Origin: an uncultured Fidelibacterota bacterium
Lineage (GTDB): Bacteria > Fidelibacterota > Marinisomatia > SCGC-AAA003-L08 > D37C17
Assembly (NCBI GenBank): GCA_913049525.1
Contig: CAJWYZ010000038.1
Location: 1-9,848, forward strand
Direction: 5' to 3'
Length of the DNA stretch: 9,848 nt
Part shown: piece after piece, positions 1-8,240 of the stretch
Layout of the letters: each line of letters starts with the position of its first letter
Numbering within the stretch: position 1 is the stretch's first letter
Position numbers and translations under genes: made by a program
Notes under the pieces: model-generated
Told to the model about the DNA's origin: nothing
Seen by the model: only the letters and a program-made list of their open reading frames with translations
The model's database searches: none

Positions 1-235
1 CCACACCTGCCGCTGTGCATGATTCCGCATCAGGAGATGTCTCATCTGTGCACTCACCTAAAGCTTCACAAGTTTCTTGAGTAGTAAAAGTGGAGTTAGA
101 ACAGGTGCCTCCTGCGGGATCATCTTGGGCATTTCCTATTTCCAGTGTTACTGGAACCGAGGCATGTGAAATACCCATTGTGATAAATAAAATTAACGTA
201 CAAATTCCCTTAAAGGCGATGTTATTTCTAAACAT
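1..235 (-). CDS. Secreted cysteine-containing protein of unknown function, N-terminal part (gene runs off left edge)
   Basis: An open frame begins with ATG at 235 and reads without a stop to base 1, giving 78 residues; the C-terminus lies outside the window. The N-terminus looks like a Sec signal peptide: basic residues (R3, K9), a hydrophobic core at about residues 10-22 (ICTLILFITMGI), then SHA before SVP, so cleavage after A25 is likely. The mature part starts with a strand-like VPVTLEIGN and continues as a polar stretch with cysteines at 45, 56, 62 and 73 (GTCSNS, QETCEALGECTD, AESCTA), spaced as in disulfide-stabilised extracellular proteins. The start is supported by GGAG at 243-246, 7 nt upstream. 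The 211-nt gap behind it suggests its own promoter. I do not recognise the family. Marinimicrobia and Bacteroidetes encode many large exported proteins with Cys-rich segments, which is only a loose analogy. The opposite-strand frame at 90-278 is a shadow of this gene. Confidence 0.75.
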   Translation of the reverse strand, partial: MFRNNIAFKGICTLILFITMGISHASVPVTLEIGNAQDDPAGGTCSNSTFTTQETCEALGECTDETSPDAESCTAAGV

Positions 236-242
236 GATATAT

Positions 243-246
243 CTCC
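243..246 (-). promoter_or_regulatory. Ribosome binding site of the secreted-protein gene
   Basis: On the minus strand GGAG (inside CGGAGA) lies 7 nt before the ATG at 235. It is one of only two clear Shine-Dalgarno matches in the window, and it fixes the start of the leftmost, truncated gene. Confidence 0.6.
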
Positions 247-279
247 GTATTTATTTGGTTTGCTACTTAGTTATTTAAT

Positions 280-299
280 GCACAAGCCGGTTGCTGTGC
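280..299. other. Inverted repeat in the leader of the secreted-protein gene
   Basis: GCACA at 280-284 pairs with TGTGC at 295-299. Past a one-base bulge, GC at 286-287 pairs with GC at 293-294, leaving a 5-nt loop (CGGTT). Neither side is followed by a T run, so it is a poor intrinsic terminator. If transcription starts near 329 it would form a hairpin in the 5' leader, about 45 nt before the ATG at 235. It could affect mRNA stability or bind a regulator; no known riboswitch class is recognised. Confidence 0.35.
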
Positions 300-335
300 G
301 AAATTGTCTTAATGAACAGTGCGAAAATTACACCA

Positions 336-341
336 ATTATA
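336..341 (-). promoter_or_regulatory. Possible -10 element upstream of the secreted-protein gene
   Basis: The minus strand reads TATAAT at 341-336 within a very AT-rich tract. This would put the transcript start near 329 and give a leader of about 94 nt before the ATG at 235. There is no TTGACA-like -35 at the usual distance; the corresponding bases are A-rich. In AT-rich DNA such hexamers arise by chance, and an FCB-group organism may use a different promoter consensus. This is a weak call. Confidence 0.25.
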
Positions 342-383
342 AATTAAAGTAAGAAGTTTTTTTGCCCCGACACACTTTAAACC

Positions 384-418
384 AGCCCATCAAACCGCTC
401 GAAATATTCTGATGGGTT
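384..418. terminator. Inverted repeat, possible terminator downstream of the cystathionine enzyme gene
   Basis: CCCATCA at 386-392 pairs with TGATGGG at 410-416 around a 17-nt loop. On the plus strand the stem can extend through a G-U and an A-U pair and is followed by TTTT (417-420). On the minus strand, where the genes are, the extension contains an A-C mismatch and the 3' flank (CTGGTTTAAA) is only weakly U-rich. Its position about 28 nt after the stop at 447 suits a terminator, but the long loop and poor U tract make intrinsic termination uncertain. A second TGATGG copy at 433-438 could compete for the same partner arm. Confidence 0.35.
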
Positions 419-446
419 TTCACAATCAAGGTTGATGGTTCTTTTT

Positions 447-1589
447 CTATATTTTATCAAGTGCCTGGTTTAAATCGGCAATTATATCCTCTTTATCTTC
501 AATGCCCACTGAGAGTCGAACCAGGCCATCAGTAAGACCCCGTGCCAACCTCTCATCTTTTGGCACATCAGCATGGGTCATGGTGGCAGGGTGAGTTATC
601 ATGGTTTCCACGGCTCCGAGACTTTCAGCCAAAGAGCATAATTCTAATCCGTTCATGAGGGATATACCAGCTGGGATCCCTCCTTTGAGCTCCATGGAAA
701 TCATTCCGCTAAATCCATCCATTTGATCTTTAGCAATATCATATTGTGGATGGGAAGGCAGGCCAGGATAGGTTACCCGTTCAACCTTAGGGTGGGCTTC
801 TAAAAATTCTGCAATTACCTGAGCATTTTCACAATGACGAGTTACCCTTAGGGATAGTGTTTTTATTCCCAATAAAGTTAACCAACAATCAAATGGTGAC
901 GGTACCGCTCCTACTGTTTTCTGAATAAATTTAAATTTTTCGCTTAACTCATCATCATTAGTGATAAGTATGCCTCCAATAATCTGATTATGACCACTAA
1001 GGTATTTGGTGGTACTGTGCATAGTAATATCCGCACCAAACTCCAGAGGCCGTAATAATGCAGGGGTAGAAAAAGTAGAATCTACTCCATATAAAATGCC
1101 GTGTTTTTTTGCAATTTTACCTACCGCATCTAAATCGGTTATCTTTAAAAGCGGATTTGTAGGAGTTTCAATCCAAATCAGTTTGGTATTATCCTGAATG
1201 GCATCTTCTACTTCCTGTGGATTGGATGAATTAACGTAGGTAAATGTTAAGTCATAATTTACCAGCAGATTATTATACAGTCTAGACACTCCTCCGTACA
1301 CATCATCTGAGCAAATGATATGATCCCCCGATTTCAATAGTTTCATAACCGAATCAACTGCTGCCATACCAGAGGAATAATAAATTCCATATTTACCTCC
1401 ATCCAGTGCAGCCAGGTTATTCTCTAACATTTCTCTGGTAGGGTTAGAGGCTCTGGTATAATCATAGCCTTTATCCTTTCCTACCTCTTCTAAAACATAG
1501 GTGGCAGATTGATAAATTGGTGGAACAATTGCTCCTGTTGATGGGTCTGGAGATATACCAGAGCGAACTACTTTTGTGTCAAATTTCAT
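447..1589 (-). CDS. Cystathionine gamma-synthase/gamma-lyase family PLP enzyme
   Basis: A full-length 380-residue Cys/Met metabolism PLP-dependent enzyme, cytosolic and homotetrameric in characterised relatives. The family interconverts cysteine, homoserine esters, cystathionine and homocysteine. Visible marks are YTR (Y44, R46), which contacts the phosphate of the neighbouring subunit's cofactor; DVYGG with Y98, stacking on PLP; D170, facing the pyridine nitrogen; STTK with the Schiff-base lysine K195; AESLGAVET with E328; and RLSVGIED with R358, binding the substrate carboxylate. E328 lies where gamma-synthases and gamma-lyases have glutamate, so a gamma-type enzyme is favoured over cystathionine beta-lyase. 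Synthase and lyase cannot be separated by reading alone. The usual VDNTF segment is VDSTFSTP here. The start has AAGGGA at 1595-1600, 5 nt upstream. It lies 30 nt after secA, ends in TAG, and is probably the last gene of the long transcript. Confidence 0.92.
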   Translation of the reverse strand: MKFDTKVVRSGISPDPSTGAIVPPIYQSATYVLEEVGKDKGYDYTRASNPTREMLENNLAALDGGKYGIYYSSGMAAVDSVMKLLKSGDHIICSDDVYGGVSRLYNNLLVNYDLTFTYVNSSNPQEVEDAIQDNTKLIWIETPTNPLLKITDLDAVGKIAKKHGILYGVDSTFSTPALLRPLEFGADITMHSTTKYLSGHNQIIGGILITNDDELSEKFKFIQKTVGAVPSPFDCWLTLLGIKTLSLRVTRHCENAQVIAEFLEAHPKVERVTYPGLPSHPQYDIAKDQMDGFSGMISMELKGGIPAGISLMNGLELCSLAESLGAVETMITHPATMTHADVPKDERLARGLTDGLVRLSVGIEDKEDIIADLNQALDKI

Positions 1590-1594
1590 TTTAT

Positions 1595-1600
1595 TCCCTT
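1595..1600 (-). promoter_or_regulatory. Ribosome binding site of the cystathionine enzyme gene
   Basis: The minus strand reads AAGGGA 5 nt before the ATG at 1589, in the 30-nt gap after secA. This is the strongest Shine-Dalgarno match in the window and supports the chosen start. Confidence 0.6.
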
Positions 1601-1619
1601 TGTTATTAAATGGTATTAA

Positions 1620-4600
1620 TTAGCCTGCTTTTCCGCAGCATTTTTTGAATTTTTTTCCACTTCCACATGGACAGGGGTCATTCCTTCCTATTTTTTCTTC
1701 AACGGAAATAGGCTGCCTTTGCGGTTGATTTTGAGCTGGCGCCTGTGCTCCCTGCCGCGCTCCCTGGGGTGGTGCTGTAAAACCCATGCCGGCGGACTCA
1801 TCGTGCTGCATTTTTAAATTACTTGGGGCAGGTCTGGATGCTGCCGGTCTCTTACCAGTCTGCTGAATATTAGATCTGAAAATTCGTTTAAGTGTTTCCC
1901 GATTGGTATCCACCATCATTTCTGCAAACATGCCAAAACCTTCCTGCTTATATTCGATGAGTGGATTTTTTTGTCCATAAGCCCGAAGTCCAATGCCTTC
2001 CCTGAGCTGATCCATGGCTGCTAAATGTTCTCGCCAGTTTTCATCAATAGTACGGAATACTACCCATTTTTGGAATTGGTCAAATACATTATCATCAACG
2101 GACTCTTTTTTAAAGGATAAAATTGCGTTTACTCCCTGCACCACCATATCCCGTAATTCATCAATGGAACTAACCCTATCATTTTCTGATTTAATATCTA
2201 ATGAAAAGGTATTTAGCATTTCATTTGTGAATTCATCCCAATTCCATTCGCGAGGGTTATTTCCATTTTCACAATACAATTGAATAAGGTTATCCAGATA
2301 ATCAGCCATAATTTCATCTACTTCACGGCTGATATTTTCTCCATGGAGTGCATAATTTCTACGATCATATACAATTTCACGCTGCTGATTCATTACATCA
2401 TCATATTCCAGAAGATGTTTCCGAATACCAAAATTTCTACCCTCAACCTTTTTTTGTGCCCTTTCAATAGATCGAGTTACCATAGCATGGGTAATAACTT
2501 CTCCTTCTTCCACACCCATTCTATCCATTACTTTTGCGATACGATCAGAACCAAACAAACGCATGAGGTCATCTTCTAAACTGAGAAAGAATATAGATTC
2601 TCCTGGGTCCCCCTGTCTCCCGGATCGTCCTCGCAGCTGCAGATCAATTCTTCTGGATTCATGCCTGCCAGTTCCCAAAATAAATAATCCGCCTAATTCT
2701 TTTACTCCATCACCTAATTTAATATCGGTTCCTCTTCCTGCCATATTGGTTGCAATGGTTACGGCACTGGTTTGCCCTGCCCTTGTAATGACTTCTGCCT
2801 CTTTTTGATGTTGTTTTGCATTCAAAACATTGTGGGGGACTTTTGCACGTTTTAGCATACGACCCAATGTTTCCGATTCTTCAACTGAAGTGGTTCCCAC
2901 AAGAATAGGTTGCCCTTTATGAGATAATTCCTGAATTTTTTCAATGACAGCATTATACTTTTCACGCTTGGTACGGTACACCAAATCATCTGCGTCTTTT
3001 CTAATAATATTTTGATTTGTGGGAATTTCTACAACATCCAATTTATAGATTTCCATGAGCTCCTGCGCTTCAGTAACAGCAGTACCAGTCATCCCCGCAA
3101 GTTTAGAATACATTCTGAAATAGTTTTGAATGGTAATGGTAGCCATGGTTTGTGTCTCTTTTTCAATCACTACCTTTTCTTTGGCTTCTAAAGCTTGGTG
3201 CAGTCCATCACTGAACCGTCGTCCATGCAGCACTCTTCCGGTATGTTCATCAACAATGAGTACCTTCCCCTCCTGAACAATATATTCTATATCTTTTTCA
3301 TACAGAGAATACGCCCGTAAAAGTTGATTTATGGCATGAATTCGATCGCTTCTTTCCATATGTAAGGTTTGGGATTCTTCCTTTTGTTCTAAAACTTGAT
3401 GTTGGGTAATACCTTCGGTATTTTCAATTTCATGGAAGATTTCTCCTAAATCTGGAATAATAAAATTTTCTGGATGTTCAGGGGATAAATATTGTCTGCC
3501 AATTTCAGAAAGGTCTATTACATGTGCCCTTTCATCAATGCTGAAATATAATTGTTCATCCAGCTCATTCATTTTTTTATCACGAATATATTCACTTTCC
3601 ATTTTATGAATAAGCTGCTGTGTTCCTTGCTGTTGAAATATTTTCATGAGACGTTTGTTTTTTGGTGCTCCTCGAGATGCAATGAGCAGATTTACAGCAG
3701 CTTTGTTATCATCCGTCCCCAATATTTCTTCAGCCTCGGCAATTAATTTGTTTACCATTTGGTTTTGCTTACGAATAATATTTTCGATACTATTACGCCA
3801 TTCATTGTACTGTTGATTAGAGGGTGCATCTACATTTCCAGAGATTATAAGTGGTGTTCTTGCTTCATCCACCAACACAGAATCAACTTCATCCACTATA
3901 GCAAAAGCATGCCCTCTTTGCACTTGGTCTTCAGGCCGAATACTCATGTTATCTCTGAGGTAATCAAAGCCGAACTGACTATTAGTACCATAGGTAATAT
4001 CCCTGTTATACATTTCTTTACGCTGCTCACTGTTCATTTGATTGAGGATACAACCAACAGATAAACCCAAATATTCAAACAATATACCCATCCACTGACT
4101 ATCCCGTTCCGCCAAATAATCATTTACCGTGATTACATGTACGCCCCTTCCGGTTATTGCATTGAGAATAATTGGCATGGTAGAAACCAAGGTTTTACCC
4201 TCTCCTGTTTTCATTTCAGCAATTTTACCCTGATGGAGCACAACGCCCCCCATCAATTGGACATCAAATGGCACCATCTCCCATTTCATTTTTTGATGCA
4301 TAACCATAAACTCAGTTCCGCATATTCTTCGGCTGGCATCTTTAACAATGGCAAAAACTTCTGGCATTTTTAAATCTAATAATTCCTGTTCTGCCTTTAT
4401 TACCGCATCATCAAGGTCTTCTTCTTCTAGACCTTCAGCTTTAAATGTTTTTCGTGAATTTATTGATAAATCTTTGATTTCTTCCTTAATTGTATGAAAT
4501 AGATTTATTAATTCATCATCGGACAAAGAACCAAGCGGGTTATAAGCCGCATTTATTTCATCTACAAAAGGTGAAAGCTCTTTTAAATCTTTCTCCGACT

Positions 4601-4643
4601 TTTTACCAAATATTCCTGTTACTATTTTTGCAAATACTGACAT
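1620..4643 (-). CDS. secA: Preprotein translocase ATPase SecA
   Basis: The motor of the Sec pathway: it binds preproteins and drives them through SecYEG at the inner membrane by ATP hydrolysis. The 1007-residue protein carries Walker A (MKTGEGKT, 144-151), Walker B/DEAD-type DEVD (251-254), DEHTGR (465-470), GMTGTA (517-522), AGRGTDI (635-641) and the arginine-finger region [10 protein letters not shown] (672-681). The helical scaffold and wing domains follow to about residue 925. A Gln/Pro/Ala-rich linker (about 930-980) leads to an intact zinc and SecB-binding tail with C991, C993, C1002 and C1003. Against about 901 residues in E. coli, part of the extra length lies between residues 272 and 365, where the E. 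coli protein has only a short segment; similar enlargement occurs in Bacteroidetes-type SecAs. The start is 2 nt after the nusB stop (TAA AT ATG), suggesting translational coupling, with a purine-rich GAGAAG upstream inside nusB. Confidence 0.98.
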   Translation of the reverse strand: MSVFAKIVTGIFGKKSEKDLKELSPFVDEINAAYNPLGSLSDDELINLFHTIKEEIKDLSINSRKTFKAEGLEEEDLDDAVIKAEQELLDLKMPEVFAIVKDASRRICGTEFMVMHQKMKWEMVPFDVQLMGGVVLHQGKIAEMKTGEGKTLVSTMPIILNAITGRGVHVITVNDYLAERDSQWMGILFEYLGLSVGCILNQMNSEQRKEMYNRDITYGTNSQFGFDYLRDNMSIRPEDQVQRGHAFAIVDEVDSVLVDEARTPLIISGNVDAPSNQQYNEWRNSIENIIRKQNQMVNKLIAEAEEILGTDDNKAAVNLLIASRGAPKNKRLMKIFQQQGTQQLIHKMESEYIRDKKMNELDEQLYFSIDERAHVIDLSEIGRQYLSPEHPENFIIPDLGEIFHEIENTEGITQHQVLEQKEESQTLHMERSDRIHAINQLLRAYSLYEKDIEYIVQEGKVLIVDEHTGRVLHGRRFSDGLHQALEAKEKVVIEKETQTMATITIQNYFRMYSKLAGMTGTAVTEAQELMEIYKLDVVEIPTNQNIIRKDADDLVYRTKREKYNAVIEKIQELSHKGQPILVGTTSVEESETLGRMLKRAKVPHNVLNAKQHQKEAEVITRAGQTSAVTIATNMAGRGTDIKLGDGVKELGGLFILGTGRHESRRIDLQLRGRSGRQGDPGESIFFLSLEDDLMRLFGSDRIAKVMDRMGVEEGEVITHAMVTRSIERAQKKVEGRNFGIRKHLLEYDDVMNQQREIVYDRRNYALHGENISREVDEIMADYLDNLIQLYCENGNNPREWNWDEFTNEMLNTFSLDIKSENDRVSSIDELRDMVVQGVNAILSFKKESVDDNVFDQFQKWVVFRTIDENWREHLAAMDQLREGIGLRAYGQKNPLIEYKQEGFGMFAEMMVDTNRETLKRIFRSNIQQTGKRPAASRPAPSNLKMQHDESAGMGFTAPPQGARQGAQAPAQNQPQRQPISVEEKIGRNDPCPCGSGKKFKKCCGKAG

Positions 4644-4645
4644 AT

Positions 4646-5089
4646 TTATAGGGTCTTCTCTTTACCTTTAATTGTTTCATTATAGACTGAATCTAATATA
4701 CCATTTATAAAACCGCTACTGTCTTCAGTGCTAAATTGTTTTGCAATTTCTACACCTTCAGTAATGGATACTTTTGGTGGTACATCATCAACATAAACCA
4801 TCTCAACAAGAGCCATTCGCAGAATCAATTTATCAATAAGGGTAATGCGGTCAAAATCCCAATTTTTTGATCGACTACTAATTAGCTTATCCAGTTCCTT
4901 GGAATGCATAAATATGAGATTACTCAATTGTTTTCCATATTTAATTACATTGTCGGATGGCGGTTTATCTGCATCCATCATAAAATCACAGGTATCATCC
5001 AATTCCGAACCCTGCAACTCTCTGGCATATATTGCCTGCAAGGTTACTATTCGGGCTTGCCGTTTTTGTTTGGGCTTTAGTTCAGACAT
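4646..5089 (-). CDS. nusB: Transcription antitermination factor NusB
   Basis: A small all-helical RNA-binding protein that, with NusE (ribosomal S10), binds boxA RNA and supports antitermination and processing of rRNA transcripts. The 147 residues match the usual bacterial NusB length. The basic N-terminus ([20 protein letters not shown], about residues 6-24) is the typical first helix region. The signature lies near the C-terminus: [20 protein letters not shown] (107-126) followed by FINGILDSV (127-135), the counterpart of the common NEAVELAKKFG...FVNGVLD pattern. The gene overlaps the end of the amino acid dehydrogenase by 8 nt (ATGTCTGA holds both its start and the upstream TGA) and ends 2 nt before secA, so the three are very likely co-translated from one message. 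Confidence 0.95.
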   Translation of the reverse strand: MSELKPKQKRQARIVTLQAIYARELQGSELDDTCDFMMDADKPPSDNVIKYGKQLSNLIFMHSKELDKLISSRSKNWDFDRITLIDKLILRMALVEMVYVDDVPPKVSITEGVEIAKQFSTEDSSGFINGILDSVYNETIKGKEKTL

Positions 5090-6179
5090 TTCTGATTTTA
5101 AACGATTTTTTATAGGGTAGATAGAATGATTTCAGCTCTCCAATTTTTTTAATTCTATCTTCAGCCTGTCTATCAGATGCTTCATTTGTAGATATACCTT
5201 CATTATTAGACCGATGGAAAATTTCCATTAAAGTTTCATAAATTCCTTCAGCTTGAGAAAAAGCCCTTTCCTGATTATAACCTTCCAATTCGTTTGATAC
5301 ATTTATAAGACCACCGGCATTAATGGCATAATCTGGTGCATAGAGAATATTCCGTTTTTTCAGTTCCCCACCAAAATTATTTTCAATCAATTGATTGTTT
5401 GCAGCGCCAGCAATAATTGTACATTTTAATTTGTCAATAGTATCCGGATTTACCGTTGCTCCTAATGCACAGGGAGCATATACATCTACTTCCACTTCAT
5501 AGATACCATCAGGATCTACTGGAGTAGCTCCAAAATTATCTACTGCCTGCCCCATTAAGGCTTGATCAATATCGGTTACAAACAATTCAGCGCCTTCCTT
5601 ATGAAGATACTCACAGAGGTACATTCCTACATGACCCAACCCTTGTACAGAAACTTTTAAACCATCAAGATCCACTCTATTGAGTCGTTCTTTTACCGAT
5701 GCTTTAATACCAACAAAAACACCATAAGCAGTAACAGGAGAAGGATCTCCACTTCCCCCTAAAGCTTGAGAAATTCCTGTCACATAATCGGTTTCCATTC
5801 TGACATGTTCCATATCCCTAATACTGGTTCCCACGTCTTCCGCAGTGATATAACGACCACCTAGTCCTTCTACAAATCGCCCGAACGACCTAAATAAATT
5901 CTCTGTTTTTTGAGTCTTAGAATTTCCAATGATAACAGCCTTACCACCACCTAGGTTTAACCCTGCAATAGCCGCTTTATAGGTCATTCCTTTTGAAAGT
6001 CGAAGCACATCTACCAAGGCTTCCGTTTCATTTTCATAATTCCACATCCGACATCCACCTAAAGCTGGACCCAATACCGTATTATGAATGGCAACCAATC
6101 CTTTTAATCCTGAGTCTGAGTCATGAAAAAATGAAACCTGTTCATGCCCTCTTTCTCCTAATTCTTTAAATAAATCCAT
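5082..6179 (-). CDS. Leucine/valine (Glu/Leu/Phe/Val family) dehydrogenase, NAD-dependent
   Basis: Reversible oxidative deamination of an amino acid, most likely leucine, valine or isoleucine, to its 2-oxoacid with NAD+. At 365 residues it fits leucine dehydrogenases (about 365) rather than the longer glutamate dehydrogenases. GPALGGCRMW (37-46) forms part of the substrate site. K68 in MTYKAA and K80 in NLGGGKAVI fall at the same numbers as the substrate-binding and catalytic lysines of Bacillus leucine dehydrogenase; D115 (TAEDVGT) is the conserved aspartate. The Rossmann fold starts at VQGLGHVG (178-185), with D203 ending the second strand, which favours NAD+ over NADP+. PDYAINAGGLINV (282-294) is the usual conserved segment. 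Phenylalanine or valine specificity cannot be excluded. It starts 8 nt after the acyl-CoA dehydrogenase stop and overlaps nusB by 8 nt. Its 2-oxoacid product could feed branched acyl-CoA metabolism. Confidence 0.93.
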   Translation of the reverse strand: MDLFKELGERGHEQVSFFHDSDSGLKGLVAIHNTVLGPALGGCRMWNYENETEALVDVLRLSKGMTYKAAIAGLNLGGGKAVIIGNSKTQKTENLFRSFGRFVEGLGGRYITAEDVGTSIRDMEHVRMETDYVTGISQALGGSGDPSPVTAYGVFVGIKASVKERLNRVDLDGLKVSVQGLGHVGMYLCEYLHKEGAELFVTDIDQALMGQAVDNFGATPVDPDGIYEVEVDVYAPCALGATVNPDTIDKLKCTIIAGAANNQLIENNFGGELKKRNILYAPDYAINAGGLINVSNELEGYNQERAFSQAEGIYETLMEIFHRSNNEGISTNEASDRQAEDRIKKIGELKSFYLPYKKSFKIRNV

Positions 6180-6187
6180 ATTTTCTC

Positions 6188-7330
6188 TTATTTTTTTAAT
6201 AATTCTCGTGCAATAACAACCCGTTGAATTTCGGAAGTTCCTTCATAAATCTGAGTAATTTTGGCATCCCGCATGAGCCTTTCAATTCCAGATTCCCGCA
6301 TATAACCAAAGCCCCCATGAATCTGAACACATTGTGTAGATGCACGCATGGCAACCTCAGATGCATATACTTTTGCCATTGAAGCTAAATGCCCATAATT
6401 TTGTTTTTGATCTTTTTTCCAGGCAGCTTGCCGAATTAATAATCTGGCAGCTTCTATTTCCATTCCCATATCTGCAATTTTAAATTGAATTGCTTGATTC
6501 TTTGAAATTGGTTTACCAAATTGAATGCGTTCGTTGGAATAGGCAACTGAAGCATTTAATGATGCTTGTGCAATTCCCAAAGCCTGAGATGCTATCCCAA
6601 TTCTTCCGCCATCTAAGGTTGCAAGTGCAATCTTAAATCCTTCACCCTTGTTACCAATAAGGTTTTCAGCCGGAACTTTTACATTGTCAAAATAAAGTTC
6701 ACAAGTGTCTGAAGCACGAATTCCCAGTTTGTTTTCAGGTTTTCCGGTTTCAAATCCATCCCATCCTTTTTCTACAAGGAAACAAGAGACACCCTTATGA
6801 CCAATACCCTTTTCTGTGACAGCAAACAGAATTACATAATCAGAATTAATTCCATTTGTTACCCAATTTTTTGTGCCGGAAATGTAATAGTAGTATCCAT
6901 CTTTTTTGGCAAAAGTCCTCATATTGGAAGCATCTGAACCTGACTGTGGTTCGGATAAAGAAAATGCACCAAGCTTATTACCTGAAGCTAATGATTTAAG
7001 ATATTTTTCTTTTAAATGGTCACTGGCAAATTTCTCTAATAAATAACAAACCAGAGAATTATTAACGGACATAACAACACCCGAAGACGCTTCCACTCGT
7101 GATATTTCTTCCATGGCAATGGTATAAGAAATGGAATCCATTCCTCCACCGCCCCATTTTGGTTCAACCATCATTCCCATAAAGCCCAGGTCAGCCATTT
7201 GCTTTATACCTTCTTTGGGAAAAATTTTCTTTTCATCCCTTTCAACTACGCCTGGTGCCAATTCATTATCGGCAAATTCGCGTGCTGTTTTTTGAATTAA
7301 TATTTGTTCTTCTGTGAGTTGGAAATTCAT
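6188..7330 (-). CDS. Short-chain acyl-CoA dehydrogenase (butyryl-CoA dehydrogenase-like)
   Basis: An FAD enzyme introducing the 2,3-double bond of an acyl-CoA and passing electrons to electron-transfer flavoprotein. The 380 residues match short-chain family members. The N-terminal helical domain runs to about 120. The first family signature is GAFSLSEPQSGSDA (121-134), contacting FAD and substrate, followed by the beta domain with ISGTKNWVTNG (150-160). The second signature is QIHGGFGYMRESGIERLMRD (336-355). The catalytic base is E363 in IYEGTSE, the position used by short- and medium-chain and butyryl-CoA dehydrogenases. Isovaleryl-CoA and long-chain enzymes carry the base elsewhere and lack Glu here, so those are unlikely; 2-methyl-branched or isobutyryl substrates remain possible. 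It lies 12 nt after the 3-hydroxybutyryl-CoA dehydrogenase gene and has no evident Shine-Dalgarno sequence (AATCAATATAAAAT precedes the ATG). Confidence 0.93.
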   Translation of the reverse strand: MNFQLTEEQILIQKTAREFADNELAPGVVERDEKKIFPKEGIKQMADLGFMGMMVEPKWGGGGMDSISYTIAMEEISRVEASSGVVMSVNNSLVCYLLEKFASDHLKEKYLKSLASGNKLGAFSLSEPQSGSDASNMRTFAKKDGYYYYISGTKNWVTNGINSDYVILFAVTEKGIGHKGVSCFLVEKGWDGFETGKPENKLGIRASDTCELYFDNVKVPAENLIGNKGEGFKIALATLDGGRIGIASQALGIAQASLNASVAYSNERIQFGKPISKNQAIQFKIADMGMEIEAARLLIRQAAWKKDQKQNYGHLASMAKVYASEVAMRASTQCVQIHGGFGYMRESGIERLMRDAKITQIYEGTSEIQRVVIARELLKK

Positions 7331-7342
7331 ATTTTATATTGA

Positions 7343-8212
7343 TTAATCTTTATAGTTATAAAATCCTTTCCCCGTTTTTCTACCCAGTTCTCCACCTTCT
7401 ACCATTTTCACCAATAATGGACAGGGACGGTATTTTTCATCCCCAAAATCTGAGTAGAGTACATTAATTATACTGAGGCATACATCTAACCCAATAAGGT
7501 CTGCCAAGCTTAAGGGACCCATGGGGTGCGCCATTCCCAATTTCATAATGGTATCTATTGCTTCAGGGGTTCCCACACCTTCATCCAGACAGAAAATTGC
7601 CTCGTTAATCATAGGCATTAGAATCCGATTAGATACGAATCCTGGAGAGTCATTGCATTCTACGGGAATTTTACCCATTTCTTCTGATAAATCGGCTATA
7701 CACTTGGTAATAGAATCATCCGTTTCTGAGCCTTTAACTATTTCCACCAATTTCATAACTGGCACTGGATTCATAAAATGCATCCCAATTACTTTGTCTG
7801 GTCGCTGTGTTACAGAAGCAATTTTATTTATGGAAATAGAGGATGTATTACTTGCTAAAATGGTTTCTGATTTACAAATATTATCCAATTCTTTGAATAT
7901 ATTTAATTTAATATCCTTATTTTCAGTGGCAGCTTCTATGATCAAATCACATGCTGATAACTGATTATAATCCGTTGATAGCGTAATTCTATTCATTGAT
8001 GCTTCCAATTCAGACTGACTGATTTTTTCTTTTTTAACCTGTCGATCCATATTTTTCTGAATGGTATCAAATCCACGTTGGACAAATTCATCTTTAACAT
8101 CCACAAGAACGGTATCAAAACCAGAAAGTGCAGATACATGCGCAATACCATTCCCCATGGTTCCGGCACCTATTACACCGATTTTCTCAATTTTTAGATC
8201 GCTACTCACCAT
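7343..8212 (-). CDS. hbd: 3-hydroxybutyryl-CoA dehydrogenase
   Basis: NAD(P)-dependent interconversion of 3-hydroxybutyryl-CoA and acetoacetyl-CoA. The 289-residue monofunctional form has an N-terminal Rossmann fold beginning [15 protein letters not shown] (10-24, GAGTMG at 15-20) and D38 ending the second strand (VLVDV), which favours NAD+. The active site is complete: S124 in SNTSS, H145 in [10 protein letters not shown]157 in KLVEIV and N195 in DSPGFVSNR (188-196), the family signature. These sit a constant 7 residues after the S117/H138/N188 numbering of clostridial Hbd, matching its longer N-terminus. It ends [12 protein letters not shown], the usual C-terminus. The start at 8212 is the only plausible ATG, but the upstream sequence (AGAAAATAGTGA) is a weak ribosome site; GTG as codon 2 is an alternative. 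It sits between the thiolase (28 nt) and acyl-CoA dehydrogenase (12 nt) genes, whose enzymes act in the same pathway. Confidence 0.95.
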   Translation of the reverse strand: MVSSDLKIEKIGVIGAGTMGNGIAHVSALSGFDTVLVDVKDEFVQRGFDTIQKNMDRQVKKEKISQSELEASMNRITLSTDYNQLSACDLIIEAATENKDIKLNIFKELDNICKSETILASNTSSISINKIASVTQRPDKVIGMHFMNPVPVMKLVEIVKGSETDDSITKCIADLSEEMGKIPVECNDSPGFVSNRILMPMINEAIFCLDEGVGTPEAIDTIMKLGMAHPMGPLSLADLIGLDVCLSIINVLYSDFGDEKYRPCPLLVKMVEGGELGRKTGKGFYNYKD

Positions 8213-8240
8213 TCACTATTTTCTAATCATCATTCTTCAT

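Noticed and set aside
90..278. Plus-strand 62-codon open frame
   Set aside because: It is antisense to the signal-peptide gene whose start is at 235. The protein has no family features, whereas the minus strand has a ribosome site and signal peptide.
425..436. ATCAA-GG-TTGAT palindrome just after the cystathionine enzyme stop
   Set aside because: A 2-nt loop cannot form a stable hairpin at full length. It could be an operator half-site pair, but a single 12-bp palindrome in AT-rich DNA is not enough to call one.
2014..2808. Three consecutive plus-strand frames (2014-2283, 2280-2579, 2563-2808)
   Set aside because: All lie antisense within secA, which is intact and richly conserved. The predicted peptides are low-complexity and resemble reverse-complement shadows.
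3552..4373. Plus-strand frames at 3552-3746, 3759-4064 and 4137-4373
   Set aside because: Antisense shadows of secA with no recognisable domains or ribosome sites.
7521..7964. 147-codon plus-strand frame
   Set aside because: Antisense to the Hbd gene, which has a complete active site. Length is explained by codon bias of the real gene on the other strand.
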